Origin: Pleurodeles waltl
Lineage: Eukaryota > Chordata > Amphibia > Caudata > Salamandridae
Assembly (NCBI RefSeq): GCF_031143425.1
Contig: NC_090439.1
Span: 355,998,027-356,062,026 of the forward strand
Length of the DNA stretch: 64,000 bases
Direction of reading: 5' to 3'
This document shows, one piece after another, positions 63,481 through 64,000 of this stretch. Under the pieces are notes generated by a model. The model did no database searches, was not told where the DNA came from, and saw only the letters and a program-made list of their open reading frames with translations. The position numbers were made by a program, and so were the translations under genes. Every line of letters begins with the position of its first letter. The stretch's first letter is position 1.

Positions 63481-64000
63481 AGGATTGGAGAGGAAGACGA
63501 AACCCTAGTTAGACAAGAACCCAACCCAATCCTGCCTGCACATTGTTTTCAGGGCCTGGTCCATTCCTCCACCTTTATACCTACCCTACACAAAGCATAA
63601 GTTGAAAAACACCTGATGAGTTGGCCTGTGATATTCCTGACCTAAAGTACCAGGACGGTCTCCTATACTAGGACAATAAGTGGCATCTTCCCTCCTTCGA
63701 ACACCAATATCAGAAATTATATCTTTGTCACGACCATCTCATGACCAACCATCGAGGGTACCACAAAAAACCATAGAACATCTGAAAGACATTTTTGGTG
63801 GCCCTCCATGCACACAGAAACAAAAGAGTATATAGCCTGGTGCTGTAGCTCTTCACAGGGAAACGTTTTACATGTTCCATCAGTTGGGTTATTGCATGCT
63901 ATTCCCGTGCCTCTGCGTTCATGGCACTCTGCTTCTATGGATAGCATGGTCGAGCTGCCCGAAACCAAGACGGGCTATACAACCATCCTTACTATTGTCA
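63480..64000 (+). pseudogene. Sushi-like integrase start (truncated by window)
   Basis: The zinc-finger region shows 'LCHDHLMTNHRGYH' (about 63720-63760). The beginning of the core is 'MVELPETKTGYTTILTIV' at the very end. Stops are present, and the rest is outside the window. Confidence 0.6.

Larger units (their letters stand above)
61370..64000 (+). mobile_element. Sushi-like Ty3/gypsy retrotransposon, decayed, runs off the window
   Basis: Gag end, protease, RT, RNase H and the beginning of integrase are collinear on plus, in the usual Ty3/gypsy order (integrase last). That contrasts with the Gmr1-like element. Many stops and frame shifts. The style of the gag tail ('DTPEPMQIG' before the zinc knuckle) and of RT suggests the sushi-ichi group of vertebrate gypsy elements. 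The LTRs are not seen. Confidence 0.75.

Noticed and set aside
1..64000. tRNA, rRNA, snRNA genes or host exons
   Set aside because: I scanned by eye for cloverleaf-type A/B boxes, conserved rRNA words and exon series, and found nothing convincing. A covariance or homology search would be the decisive test.

Overview
The window reads as intergenic or intronic DNA from a very large, transposon-saturated vertebrate genome. My best inference is an amphibian, probably a salamander. The reasons are multi-kilobase Ty3/gypsy LTRs, a foamy-like endogenous retrovirus (ERV), Penelope-like, Harbinger, MULE and sushi-type gypsy elements side by side, and no recognisable host gene, tRNA or rRNA. No species marker is present, so this is inference.

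Layout. 0-1.3 kb: dispersed GC-rich and TA-rich repeats. 1.5-5.5 kb (minus): a decayed APE-type LINE. 5.8-9.0 kb (plus): two partial Penelope-like elements (PLEs) head to tail, the second carrying a 92-bp fold-back. 9-19.5 kb: dispersed and tandem repeats, a 2-kb solo LTR with a 5-bp target-site duplication (TSD), and another long fold-back. 19.5-55.9 kb: a nested stack. 55.9-59.7 kb: a nearly intact Harbinger transposon. 61.4 kb to the end (plus): a decayed sushi-like Ty3/gypsy element.

The nested stack is the centrepiece. A class-I (gamma/epsilon-like) ERV on plus is interrupted in env by a Ty3/gypsy element on plus (LTRs 24843-27476 and 52196-54866, TSD ATTAT). That element has the Gmr1-like domain order, with integrase before reverse transcriptase. 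It is interrupted inside its reverse transcriptase by a foamy-like ERV on minus (LTRs 31716-32689 and 50409-51384, TSD ACCT). The foamy-like provirus is interrupted in pol by a block holding a MULE DNA transposon with an undamaged 471-codon FLYWCH/MULE transposase, plus a PLE-like fold-back fragment. Three host reading frames resume on the far side of their insert, so the order of events can be read directly.

The most unusual signals are these. (1) The two LTRs of the Gmr1-like element differ by two inversions of hairpin-bearing segments, and a third hairpin is present in only one of them. (2) Long near-perfect fold-backs recur at 8.6, 16.7, 47.0 and 59.5 kb in unrelated elements. (3) Hammerhead-ribozyme-like motifs lie in PLE-derived sequence. 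(4) The MULE carries a 65-bp minisatellite in which nearly every monomer has a splice-donor match, inside a possible intron of a putative spliced gene opposite the transposase. (5) An unrecognised ORF lies between env and the 3' LTR of the foamy-like provirus, where foamy viruses keep accessory genes. Most coding sequence is broken. Only the MULE transposase and, nearly, the Harbinger nuclease look functional.
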